From: Geoalkalibacter subterraneus
GTDB lineage: Bacteria; Desulfobacterota; Desulfuromonadia; Desulfuromonadales; Geoalkalibacteraceae
Length of the DNA: 64,000 nt
Reading direction: 5' to 3'
NCBI RefSeq assembly: GCF_000827125.1
Contig: NZ_CP010311.1
Coordinates: 3,307,001 to 3,371,000 of the forward strand
The translations under genes were made by a program, and so were the position numbers. A model generated the notes under the pieces. It ran no database searches. It saw only the letters and a list, made by a program, of their open reading frames with translations, and was not told where the DNA came from. Of this stretch, positions 39,362-47,137 are shown one piece after another. The number at the start of each line of letters is the position of its first letter. Position 1 is the first letter of the stretch.

Positions 39362-40405
39362 TCAATCTCCCAGACGCGTGCGGACTTTTTCCAGGTAATC
39401 CTCACCGATCTTCTTACCCCACTTTTCATATACCGGGGCAGCCAGCTCTTCAAGACGTTCGCGATCCTTTTTGGAAAGCTCGAAAAAAGTCACTCCGTTT
39501 TCACGCGCGGCGGCGATCTGCGCTTCCTGCTGAAGCTTGGTCAGGTTGCGGGCGCGGGCGCTTTCCTCGCGGATGGTGTCCAGCAGGATATTGCGCAGAT
39601 CCTCCGGCAAGCGGTCAAGCCAGCGTCGGTTCATCAGGTGAATGTAAAGCCCCTGCGCATAGTCGACCTGGGTGAAATAACGGGCGATATTGAATTTACG
39701 GGTAATGCCGCACACGATAGGCGTGTGGTCCAGCCCGTCGATGACCCCGGTCTGCAAAGCCTGGGGCACATCAGGCCAGGGCATGACGGTAAACTTCATG
39801 CTCCACGCTTTATACAAATCGGTATTGACCGGTGCCTCGGCAATGCGGAAATTGACCTCGCGCGCTTCTTCGAGAGTCCTCACCGGGGAGGTGGAGGCCC
39901 AGCCGTAGCTGCCGTAGCCGGTAAAGTCCACCGCGGTCACCCCCTGGGGAGCGGCAGCCTGCGAAAAAGGCTCGAACAGCTCAGGATCGTTGCGGAAATT
40001 TTCCAACTTTTCAAAAGTATTGACCACGAAAGGAAGGTTGACGATGCCGAACCCCGGCGCCAGATTGGCAGCCGCCACCGATGAACAGAGCATTCCCTGT
40101 ACCGCCCCCAGCTTGAGCTTCTGCAATACGTCGCGCTCGCCGCCCAATTGCGCCAGCGGACGAAAATCTACAAAGAGACGGCCGTTGGAGCGTTCCCACA
40201 CTTTATCGCGGATATGATATCCAACCGCGATCCCCTCGATGGACGGATGGTCGACATTGGAGAGGATATAAGTGTACTCGGCACCGCTCGGATCGAAATC
40301 GGGCGTCCAGGAGGCAAGAGGGTCCGCTTCCGCACTCACCCCTGCAGGTGCGATAAAAACCATCAGAGCCAAAACGATCAACCAATTAAAGATTCTTCCT
40401 GACAT
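39362..40405 (-). CDS. Second TRAP substrate-binding protein, without its own permease
   Basis: A 347-residue periplasmic binding protein, colinear with the dctP product at 37956 and identical over long stretches such as SNGRLFVDFRPLAQLGGERD (one change) and FTVMPWPDVPQALQTGVIDG. Signal peptide to about residue 25 (AGVSA). AAGGAG lies six bases before the ATG. A terminator separates it from dctPQM, so it is an independent unit and may share that permease with a different ligand. It is a tandem duplicate by inference. Confidence 0.92.
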   Translation of the reverse strand: MSGRIFNWLIVLALMVFIAPAGVSAEADPLASWTPDFDPSGAEYTYILSNVDHPSIEGIAVGYHIRDKVWERSNGRLFVDFRPLAQLGGERDVLQKLKLGAVQGMLCSSVAAANLAPGFGIVNLPFVVNTFEKLENFRNDPELFEPFSQAAAPQGVTAVDFTGYGSYGWASTSPVRTLEEAREVNFRIAEAPVNTDLYKAWSMKFTVMPWPDVPQALQTGVIDGLDHTPIVCGITRKFNIARYFTQVDYAQGLYIHLMNRRWLDRLPEDLRNILLDTIREESARARNLTKLQQEAQIAAARENGVTFFELSKKDRERLEELAAPVYEKWGKKIGEDYLEKVRTRLGD

Positions 40406-40636
40406 GGGCAGCTCCTTTGCAGCACCGATCTTTTCGTGGTCTGAGGCCTGAATAACAGCGAATCAGGCCGCCTTGTCACACCAATTAATGCAACATAGTC
40501 CGTAACATGGCCGGGGTCAAGGGAGATTTCAGGAGAAAACGGGCACCCCGGGGCCGAAAGATTCAACAGTAAATAACCGGGAAACCCGTTGCATTCGCCA
40601 ACCGCGACTGTATCTTTGGAGAAAGGGGAAAATCGG

Positions 40637-40873
40637 ATGACTCATAAGGTTTTTTCAGAAAGGGGAGACCGCCATGATCATGACCATCAATCGACCATCA
40701 ATCGACTTCTGCGACTGGTTGCGGGCGCTTTCGTGACGTTGACGGCGTTGCTGGCAGCAGTTCACAGCCCGCACTGGCTGTGGCTGACCGCCTTTGTCGG
40801 CCTCAACCTTGTTCAAAGCGCCTTTACCAACTGGTGCCCCATGATGGCGATCCTGCGCCGCACGGGCCACTAG
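40637..40873 (+). CDS. DUF2892-type small membrane protein
   Basis: A 78-residue protein with a His/Asp-rich N-terminus (RGDRHDHDHQS) and two hydrophobic segments (about 30-44 and 47-62), ending AFTNWCPMMAILRRTGH. The NWCPM end and overall shape resemble the DUF2892/YgaP membrane family. AAAGGGG lies before the ATG. Its TAG stop is in the CTAG at the edge of a MITE-like element, shared before insertion with the convergent chemoreceptor gene. Confidence 0.75.
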   Translation: MTHKVFSERGDRHDHDHQSTINRLLRLVAGAFVTLTALLAAVHSPHWLWLTAFVGLNLVQSAFTNWCPMMAILRRTGH

Positions 40874-41031
40874 TGTCCCGTGCGGTTAGTTCGTTTAGAT
40901 AATTCTGAGCAATTTTGCCTGCTGGCAAGGCACGCCGACGCAGGCCTAGCCGAAGCTAAGCCGAGGAGGCGCAACGAAGGCAGCGGGCAAAAGGGCCATA
41001 ATTAATGAATGGAACTAACCGCACGGGACAC
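40873..41031. mobile_element. MITE-like element, copy 2 (inverted)
   Basis: Also 159 bp, flanked by TA (40871-40872, 41032-41033) within CTAG. Its reverse complement differs from copy 1 at two positions by eye, so one copy moved recently. It carries no coding capacity. Both flanking genes end in the CTAG edges: the DUF2892 gene with TAG on the plus strand and the chemoreceptor with TAG on the minus strand. Confidence 0.87.
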
Positions 41032-42713
41032 TAGAGTCGAAACTCCTCTGCCAGTGCGCGCAGTTCGTCGGTGAGGCGTTCCATCTCGCTGATACTGCGG
41101 ATAATACCCGCCGCTTTTTCGGCATTGCGCCGCAGACGCTCCTCGGATCGCCCGAAATGCTCGGAGACCTTGTTGGAGACCTCCATCTGGTAGCGGGTGG
41201 ATTCGGTAACTTTCTTGATCTGTTCCTCACGCTCGTTGAGGCTGCGATCAAACTCGTGGTTGGCGCGCACCTGCTCCTCCATGCCGCGGGCAATCTGGTC
41301 TGAGGCGCCTTTCATATCGTTGACTCCCGCCTCGATCTCCCGCAGGTCGCTCTGCTGTTTCTGCATGGCCATGGCCATGGATTTGACGGCATTGAGGTTC
41401 TTGCCCGCCTGGTCAAGAAGCCCCTGGGCGCGTTCGTTCTGCTCTCCGGTCAAGCGGGCGATCTGCTCGGACGCCCCGGCGGCGTCGACGGCACTGGCCA
41501 TGATCTTGCGCAACGCCTCGCCGGTGGAGATGGAGAGTTTTTTGCCGGTCGCGATGCGCTTGGCGGTGGCGTCTACCGCCGCGGTCACTTCACGGGTATC
41601 GCCGCTGATACCACGCACGATGCGATGGATATCCTGGGCACTGGCGGTGGTGCGATCCGCCAGGTCGCGGATTTCCTCGGCCACCACCGAAAATCCTTTT
41701 CCTTCTTCACCGGCCTTGGCGGCGATGATCGCGGCATTGAAGGCCAGCAGCTCGGTGTCCGAAACCAGCTCTTTGATCACCTCGATAATCTTGGCCACCT
41801 CGCCGGTCTGCACCGAAAGCCTCTTCATAGCATCGGTGGCGCGGAGGCTCTCTTCCTCGATACGCTCCATCTCTTCAATGGAGGTTTTGACAACATCCAG
41901 GCCCTCCCGTGCGTCGTTTTTAACACGATCGGCCGCCTCGGAACTCGATGAAGCGCCCCAGCGGATTTTTTCCAGCGAATCTCCCAGAGTGTCAAGATCC
42001 TGAGTGGTATTGCCCACCGCGCTGATGACCTCATCGGCCTGACTCTGCACCTTGGCGATGCTGGTCGTCATCTGCTCGGTGATACGCGAGGTCTCCTGGA
42101 ATTTGACCCGGGTGCGCTCCATGGCACCGGCCATCTCCTCCAGCGAAGCGGACAGCTCCCGCGAAAGAGCGGCTTCATCCTGAGAGCGGTGAGAGAGACT
42201 TTCGAGCTGCTCAAGAACCTGCTGCTGTTTCTCCATCATGCCAACGACATCCTTGTTGGAGGCGGTCGCCGCGGCCAGCCCCTCACGGGCACGGTCGGAG
42301 AGATAGCGGGTCGAATCGGCCAGGGTGCGAAAATGCGGGATCAGTTCATTGACGGCGCCGTAGGTGCCGCCCACCAGACGCTGAACACGTTCGACGGCAT
42401 TCTCCTCCGCCAGAAGCAGGGTCTCAACCGACTCCCCGCCGGAGAACTCCATCGTTCCGGCAATATTCCCGAGCAACTGCAACTGAGAGCGCAGCTGCTT
42501 TTTAAGCGTGCCGCGCACGAAAAAAAAGCTCAGCGCACCGACAACGTAGCCCATACCCAGACAGAGGGCCCAGAACGCCGGGGAATAAGCAACCGATCCC
42601 AGCAGCGGCCGCGCCAGAAAGGGGAAAACGACGCCCGCCCCCAAGCCGGTTGCGTGAGTGAAAAGCATGACTTTCTTGATATAACTGAGATCCTGGGAAC
42701 GTTGAGTGACCAT
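41031..42713 (-). CDS. Methyl-accepting chemotaxis protein without a periplasmic sensor
   Basis: A 560-residue receptor. Two membrane helices at residues ~17-35 and ~46-66 are separated by only a short loop, so there is no periplasmic ligand domain. The rest is a long coiled coil with the kinase-contact tip ELVSDTELLAFNAAIIAAKAGEEGKGFSVVAEEIRDLA near 320-355. It may sense through the membrane helices or through its cytoplasmic part. It is distant from the che operon at 52-58 kb. The tip deviates from the usual [10 protein letters not shown] (DTELLAFNA). Confidence 0.9.
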   Translation of the reverse strand: MVTQRSQDLSYIKKVMLFTHATGLGAGVVFPFLARPLLGSVAYSPAFWALCLGMGYVVGALSFFFVRGTLKKQLRSQLQLLGNIAGTMEFSGGESVETLLLAEENAVERVQRLVGGTYGAVNELIPHFRTLADSTRYLSDRAREGLAAATASNKDVVGMMEKQQQVLEQLESLSHRSQDEAALSRELSASLEEMAGAMERTRVKFQETSRITEQMTTSIAKVQSQADEVISAVGNTTQDLDTLGDSLEKIRWGASSSSEAADRVKNDAREGLDVVKTSIEEMERIEEESLRATDAMKRLSVQTGEVAKIIEVIKELVSDTELLAFNAAIIAAKAGEEGKGFSVVAEEIRDLADRTTASAQDIHRIVRGISGDTREVTAAVDATAKRIATGKKLSISTGEALRKIMASAVDAAGASEQIARLTGEQNERAQGLLDQAGKNLNAVKSMAMAMQKQQSDLREIEAGVNDMKGASDQIARGMEEQVRANHEFDRSLNEREEQIKKVTESTRYQMEVSNKVSEHFGRSEERLRRNAEKAAGIIRSISEMERLTDELRALAEEFRL

Positions 42714-42836
42714 GTTCGCCCCGCCTGAAGGTGTTAGATAGGATTAATTATCAGTTTTTTCTACCACATTCCTTGCAAAGGCGCAACCTGCAAAGAACAT
42801 TTCAGCGCGCATTCTCCTGTGGTAGGATTCATTGCC

Positions 42837-43625
42837 ATGACCGATTCGCTTCTTCTGTTCGATACCCACGTTCATCTCGATCACCCTGCAATGCGGGAGG
42901 ATTTGGCGCGCCATATTGCCGAAGCCAACCGATGCGGCGTCACCCGCTTTCTGCTTCCGGGCGTGACGGATGAAAACTGGGACGGCCTGCTGGCGGCAAC
43001 AACGGTCACCCGAGGGGCGCTCGCAGCGCCGGGGGTTCATCCGCAGGCTGCCCACCGATGGAATTCTGCCTGTGCACAACGGCTGTCCAGCCTGCTGGAA
43101 CGCCCTGAGGTTGTCGCCATTGGAGAGATCGGCCTTGACGGCTATCCGGGCCTGCCGCCGATGGAAGTGCAGGAGCGAGCCTTTCGTGCCCAATTGCGGC
43201 TGGCCGTTGCAGTACAGCGGCCGGTCATTATTCACTGTCGCAAGGCCCTCGGACGGCTGTTCGAGATTCTCAAGGAGGAAAACGCAGCCGAAGTCGGAGG
43301 GATTCTGCATGCGTTTGCCGGCAGCGTCGAACTTGCACAGCAGGCCGTGAAGATGAACTTTGCCCTCGGGTTCGGCGGGGTGCTCACCTACCCCAACGCC
43401 CGCCGTGCCCCACAGGTTTTGTGCGAACTGCCGGCCGAATGGCTGGTGCTGGAAACGGATGCGCCCGACATGGCTCCCCACCCTCACCGCGGTGAAACCA
43501 ACCGCCCGGCCTGGCTGAAGCTGATCGCGTGCAGGGCAGCCGAACTGCGCGGCTGGTCCCTTAAACAGACCGCCCGCATCACCACCGCCAATACCTGCCG
43601 TATCCTTAACCTGGATTATTCATGA
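42837..43625 (+). CDS. tatD: TatD-family metal-dependent hydrolase
   Basis: A 262-residue TIM-barrel nuclease/hydrolase. The N-terminal metal motif is FDTHVHLDHPAM, with further ligands in IGEIGLDGY, VIIHCRKA, LHAFAGS and LETDAPDM. TatD proteins are DNases or D-aminoacyl hydrolases; they are not part of the Tat export machine. ATG 42837 is taken. The last codons (about NLDYS and the stop) are provided by a palindromic repeat element that begins at 43606. Confidence 0.9.
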   Translation: MTDSLLLFDTHVHLDHPAMREDLARHIAEANRCGVTRFLLPGVTDENWDGLLAATTVTRGALAAPGVHPQAAHRWNSACAQRLSSLLERPEVVAIGEIGLDGYPGLPPMEVQERAFRAQLRLAVAVQRPVIIHCRKALGRLFEILKEENAAEVGGILHAFAGSVELAQQAVKMNFALGFGGVLTYPNARRAPQVLCELPAEWLVLETDAPDMAPHPHRGETNRPAWLKLIACRAAELRGWSLKQTARITTANTCRILNLDYS

Positions 43626-43788
43626 AGCTTTGTCGCGAAACCGGCAAGTGTCCGTCAGATCAAGTCAAGCACAGGGAGTTGCCCTGCAGACGTACTCACA
43701 GTACGTCGAAGCGCAAGGAGCGAGCACGGCTTGAGATGGTGGGCAATTGCCGGTTACAGCCGAAGTTTCCATGGACAATCCAGGTTAA
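43606..43788. repeat. 183-bp palindromic repeat element overlapping the tatD 3' end
   Basis: The outer ~42 bases form an imperfect inverted repeat: both ends read TTAACCTGGATT inward and close with AACCGGCAA. Inside lies a perfect hairpin, GACGTACT-CAC-AGTACGTC (43689-43707). The element starts within tatD and fills most of the gap to tcdA. It resembles non-coding palindromic repeats common in this bacterial group; no transposase is present. Confidence 0.7.
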
Positions 43789-43814
43789 TATTCAAGATGA
43801 TGGAGTCGACCTGC

Positions 43815-44579
43815 ATGGATGAACTCACCACCCAACCGCGCTTCGATCGCCTGCAGCGTCTGGTCGGCCACAAAGGACTCGAAACCCTTGCGGCAGCCCG
43901 CGTGGCCGTCTTCGGACTGGGCGGCGTCGGCAGCTATGCCGCAGAGGCTCTGGCGCGCGGCGGCGTCGGGCAGCTGACCCTGGTCGACTTCGACACCATT
44001 CACCCCTCCAACATCAACCGGCAGCTTCACGCTCTGGATGACACGATCGGCCGCCCCAAGGCGCTGGAGATGGCGGAGCGCTGCAGAAAGATCAATCCGG
44101 AGGCAGAGATCATCCCGGTGCAGGAATTTTTCCTGGAGAAAAACAGCGAACAGCTGCTGGAACCTCATTATGACTACGTTCTTGACTGCATCGATCACAT
44201 CAGCGCAAAGCTGCACCTGATCGAGGAGTGCAAGCGCCGGAAACTGCCGATCATCTCCTCCATGGGGGCCGCCAACAAGCTCGACCCCACCTGCATCCAT
44301 GTGGCCGACCTGTTCAAAACCCACAACTGTCGCCTGGCCCGCATCATACGCAAGAACCTGCGCAGGCGCGGCATTGAATCCGGAGTTCCGGTCGTCTATT
44401 CCACCGAGGAATTCCGCCCGCTGCAAGCCGGCCGCACCGCCGTCGCTGCCGCCGACGAGGAGCCCGCTGGTTACCAGGACCTGCGCGCGCCCCTGGGCAG
44501 CTCCTCCTATATCCCGCCCCTGTTCGGGCTCACCATGGCGGGCGAGGTGATCCGCACCCTGCTGGGAGAACAAAACTGA
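43815..44579 (+). CDS. tcdA: tRNA threonylcarbamoyladenosine dehydratase (TcdA)
   Basis: E1-like ATP-dependent enzyme that converts t6A37 of tRNA to its cyclic form. The 254-residue protein begins with FDRLQRLVGHKGLETL, has the nucleotide loop GLGGVGS (34-40), DFDTIHPSNINRQLHA, and the later segments DCIDHISAKLHLI and SSMGAANKLDPT that mark TcdA among ThiF/MoeB proteins. No sulfur-carrier partner is adjacent. The stop overlaps the next start (TGATG). Confidence 0.9.
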   Translation: MDELTTQPRFDRLQRLVGHKGLETLAAARVAVFGLGGVGSYAAEALARGGVGQLTLVDFDTIHPSNINRQLHALDDTIGRPKALEMAERCRKINPEAEIIPVQEFFLEKNSEQLLEPHYDYVLDCIDHISAKLHLIEECKRRKLPIISSMGAANKLDPTCIHVADLFKTHNCRLARIIRKNLRRRGIESGVPVVYSTEEFRPLQAGRTAVAAADEEPAGYQDLRAPLGSSSYIPPLFGLTMAGEVIRTLLGEQN

Positions 44580-45334
44580 TGGACATGCCTTTTGTTCTGC
44601 AGGCCGCAGCTCTTTTCCTGATCGGCGCCTTTACCGGTGTTATCAACGTACTGGCCGGCGGCGGCTCGCTGCTGACTCTGCCGATGCTGATCTTTCTCGG
44701 GTTGCCCGCCGGTGTCGCCAACGGCACGAACCGCGTCGGCATTCTGTGCCAGAGCATCACCGCCATCGGCGGTTTCCGCCGCAAAAAGATGCTGCCCACC
44801 GGGCTGGCCTTGCTGTGCACCCTGCCGGCGCTGGCGGGCAGCTACCTCGGCGCGCGCTGGGCGGTGGACATTGATGACCGCCTGTTCGAACAGATGCTGG
44901 CCGCCATCATGATCGGCATTCTGGTTTTCATGCTAGTCGACCCGGCAAAAAAAATGCGCGACAAACCCCTCCACATCACACGGCTGCGCGGTGCGTTCAT
45001 CGTGGTGAGCTTTTTCTTCATCGGCATCTACGGCGGCTTCGTACAGGCGGGGGTGGGTTTTCTGATCATCACCGGCCTGCTCGCCCACGGCCTCGACCTG
45101 GTGCGCATCAACGCCATCAAGGTGTTCGTGGTGCTGGTTTTCACCGTACTGGCGCTGGCAGTGTTCGTGGTGCATGACCAGGTCAACTGGCCGCTAGGCC
45201 TCTCCCTCGGCGCCGGCAACGCCCTCGGCGGCTGGCTCGGCACGCGGCTGGCGATCAGCAAAGGGCACGACTGGACCAAAAAAGTCGTCTCGATCACCGT
45301 CTTCCTCTTCGCCCTCAAGCTGCTGCTCGGTTAA
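44579..45334 (+). CDS. TSUP-family permease (TauE/SafE, YfcA-like)
   Basis: Inner-membrane protein of 251 residues with about eight hydrophobic segments in two similar halves. The start, AALFLIGAFTGVINVLAGGGSLLTLPMLIFLGLP, and the internal GFVQAGVGFLII repeat are typical of TSUP. Members move sulfite, sulfonates or other organosulfur anions; the substrate here is unknown. It is translationally coupled to tcdA. Confidence 0.9.
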   Translation: MDMPFVLQAAALFLIGAFTGVINVLAGGGSLLTLPMLIFLGLPAGVANGTNRVGILCQSITAIGGFRRKKMLPTGLALLCTLPALAGSYLGARWAVDIDDRLFEQMLAAIMIGILVFMLVDPAKKMRDKPLHITRLRGAFIVVSFFFIGIYGGFVQAGVGFLIITGLLAHGLDLVRINAIKVFVVLVFTVLALAVFVVHDQVNWPLGLSLGAGNALGGWLGTRLAISKGHDWTKKVVSITVFLFALKLLLG

Positions 45335-45382
45335 TGAAGATTGACAGCAATCGGCTGTTGGGCTAATTTTTGAAAAATTTTT

Positions 45383-45543
45383 CAACGGAGAGGCGCAAAG
45401 AGGTCGCAGAGGCGGAGAGGATAAGGCGAGAAAACATCTCAAAAAAATGCATCAAAAAGACTAACGAAAAAGCACTCTTTCCCGTCCCCTGAAATCATAC
45501 AACCTCTCCGTCTCCGCACCATCTCTGCGTCTCTGCGTTAAAT
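45383..45543. repeat. Inverted pair of GAGAGGCGC-type dispersed repeats
   Basis: The left arm (45383-45420) begins CAACGGAGAGGCGCAAAGAG; the right arm (45502-45543) is an inverted, imperfect copy ending CTCTGCGTCTCTGCGTTAAA. The arms are about 80 bases apart. The same arm type occurs at 35033 and 50637. It fills most of the gap before radC. Confidence 0.7.
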
Positions 45544-45577
45544 CCTTGTCTTTTAATGTCGAATGAAGGGGAAATCC

Positions 45578-46279
45578 ATGACTAAGAACGAGGTTGGCCG
45601 TCGTATCAAGGACTGGCCTGTGGAGGAGCGGCCGCGCGAGAAGCTGCTTGGCCGTGGCGCCCAGGCTTTGAGCGACGCCGAACTGCTGGCGCTGATCCTG
45701 CGCACCGGCGATGCCGGCAGCCGCACCAGCGCCCTGGATCACGCACGCCAGCTGCTCGCCACCTTCGACGGACTGCGGGGGTTGGCCGCAGCCGGAGTTT
45801 CGGAAATCTGCCGGCTGCGGGGGATTGGGCCGGCCAAGGCGGCAGAGATTCAAGCTGTTTTTGAAATCGCGCGCCGCTTCAGCGACGCGCGCATGCGCCC
45901 CGGCGACCGCTTCACCAGTTCCGCCGATGTCTACCACGCCTTCCACGAGCGGCTGCGCGATCACAAACGCGAAGTCTTCTACACGCTGCTGCTCGACAGC
46001 AAGAACCGCCTGATCCGGGAAATCCCTATTTCCGAAGGGAGCCTGACGGCCAGCATCGTTCACCCACGGGAGGTGTTCGCGCCGGTGATCCGCGAATCGG
46101 CCTCCGCCGTGCTTTTCGTTCATAACCACCCTTCCGGCGACCCTACTCCGAGCCGCGAGGATCTCGACATCACCAAACGGCTCAAAGAGGTGGGCGAACT
46201 GGTCGGCGTGCGGGTGCTCGACCACATCGTGGTGGGCAGTGGGCGCTATGTTTCGCTGGCCGACCGGGGACTTCTCTGA
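45578..46279 (+). CDS. radC: RadC-family JAMM/MPN protein
   Basis: A 233-residue protein with an N-terminal helix-hairpin-helix region (LRGIGPAKAAEIQAV) and a C-terminal metalloprotease-like MPN domain with EGSLTAS and the zinc motif HNHPSGDPTPSREDLD. Once named a DNA repair protein, its true activity is not settled. ATG 45578 is chosen since GAAGGGG lies six bases upstream; ATG 45563 is less likely. Confidence 0.93.
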   Translation: MTKNEVGRRIKDWPVEERPREKLLGRGAQALSDAELLALILRTGDAGSRTSALDHARQLLATFDGLRGLAAAGVSEICRLRGIGPAKAAEIQAVFEIARRFSDARMRPGDRFTSSADVYHAFHERLRDHKREVFYTLLLDSKNRLIREIPISEGSLTASIVHPREVFAPVIRESASAVLFVHNHPSGDPTPSREDLDITKRLKEVGELVGVRVLDHIVVGSGRYVSLADRGLL

Positions 46280-46399
46280 TTCCAATTTCCGCCGCAGCAC
46301 GGCCTGTGCTATCCTTGCGCCATAGTATCTAATATCCGCCGCGGGGTCGTCACTCCCATGCTGATCAGTTACAAAATCAAAAGATCAAGGAGCCATCGC

Positions 46400-47137
46400 A
46401 TGAAATCCCTGCTGGTGCTTATTTTCACTTTTGTCCTGCTCAACCCTGTGCCTGCGGCCATCGGCGCCGAAGAAGGAAACGACGATCTTGCCGAGGCGCT
46501 CAAGGCCCTGAACGCAACCTTTCCAACCATGCCGGTAGAATCGATCCACACCACGCCCATCGACGGCGTATTTGAAGTGGTCACTCCCGACCGCGTGGTT
46601 TACTTCGCTCCCGAAGCGCAGCTACTGTTCCTGGGCGAGCTTTTCGACCCCAAGGGGCGCAGCCTCACCCGCGAGCGGCAGGCTCAGGCCATGGAGCAGC
46701 GCATCGAAGGGATCGATCTCGGCAAAGCCCTTAAAATCGGCACCGGGAAAAACACCGTGATCGAAGTGACTGACCCCGACTGCCCATTCTGCCGCAAAGG
46801 GAGCGAATTTCTGAGCCAGCGTGACGACGTCACCCGCTATATCTTCTTCCTCCCTCTGAAAATGCACCCCGAGGCGGATGAGAAAGTCCGCTTTATTCTC
46901 TCTGCCGATAATCCGGCCGACGCCTATGAGGATGTCATGGCCGGGCGCTATGACGATCAGCCGCTGCCGGAATACCAGGACAGCGGCCGCCTGGGTGAGC
47001 ATCTGCAGGTGGTGCAGAAGCTCGGTGTACGCGGTACCCCCAAATACTGGATCAACGGCGAGTATCTCTCCGGCGCCGATCTCAAGCGCATGGGCGAACT
47101 GCTGGATGGCGCCGCCAACGGGGGCGAGACTGAATGA
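46400..47137 (+). CDS. DsbC-like periplasmic disulfide isomerase
   Basis: A 245-residue exported protein. The signal peptide runs to about residue 23. An N-terminal dimerisation-type domain (~30-95) contains SIHTTPIDGVFEVVTPDRVVYF, followed by a thioredoxin fold with active site C128-P-F-C131 and the cis-proline in RGTPKYW. This is the DsbC/DsbG layout; CPFC differs from the CGYC of E. coli DsbC. It should reshuffle wrong disulfides in the periplasm. No DsbD-like reductant is encoded nearby. AAGGAG lies before ATG 46400; the stop overlaps the next gene (ATGA). Confidence 0.88.
   Translation: MKSLLVLIFTFVLLNPVPAAIGAEEGNDDLAEALKALNATFPTMPVESIHTTPIDGVFEVVTPDRVVYFAPEAQLLFLGELFDPKGRSLTRERQAQAMEQRIEGIDLGKALKIGTGKNTVIEVTDPDCPFCRKGSEFLSQRDDVTRYIFFLPLKMHPEADEKVRFILSADNPADAYEDVMAGRYDDQPLPEYQDSGRLGEHLQVVQKLGVRGTPKYWINGEYLSGADLKRMGELLDGAANGGETE

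Noticed and set aside
43622-43822. A 66-codon frame between tatD and tcdA
   Set aside because: It lies almost wholly in a palindromic repeat element and has no ribosome site.
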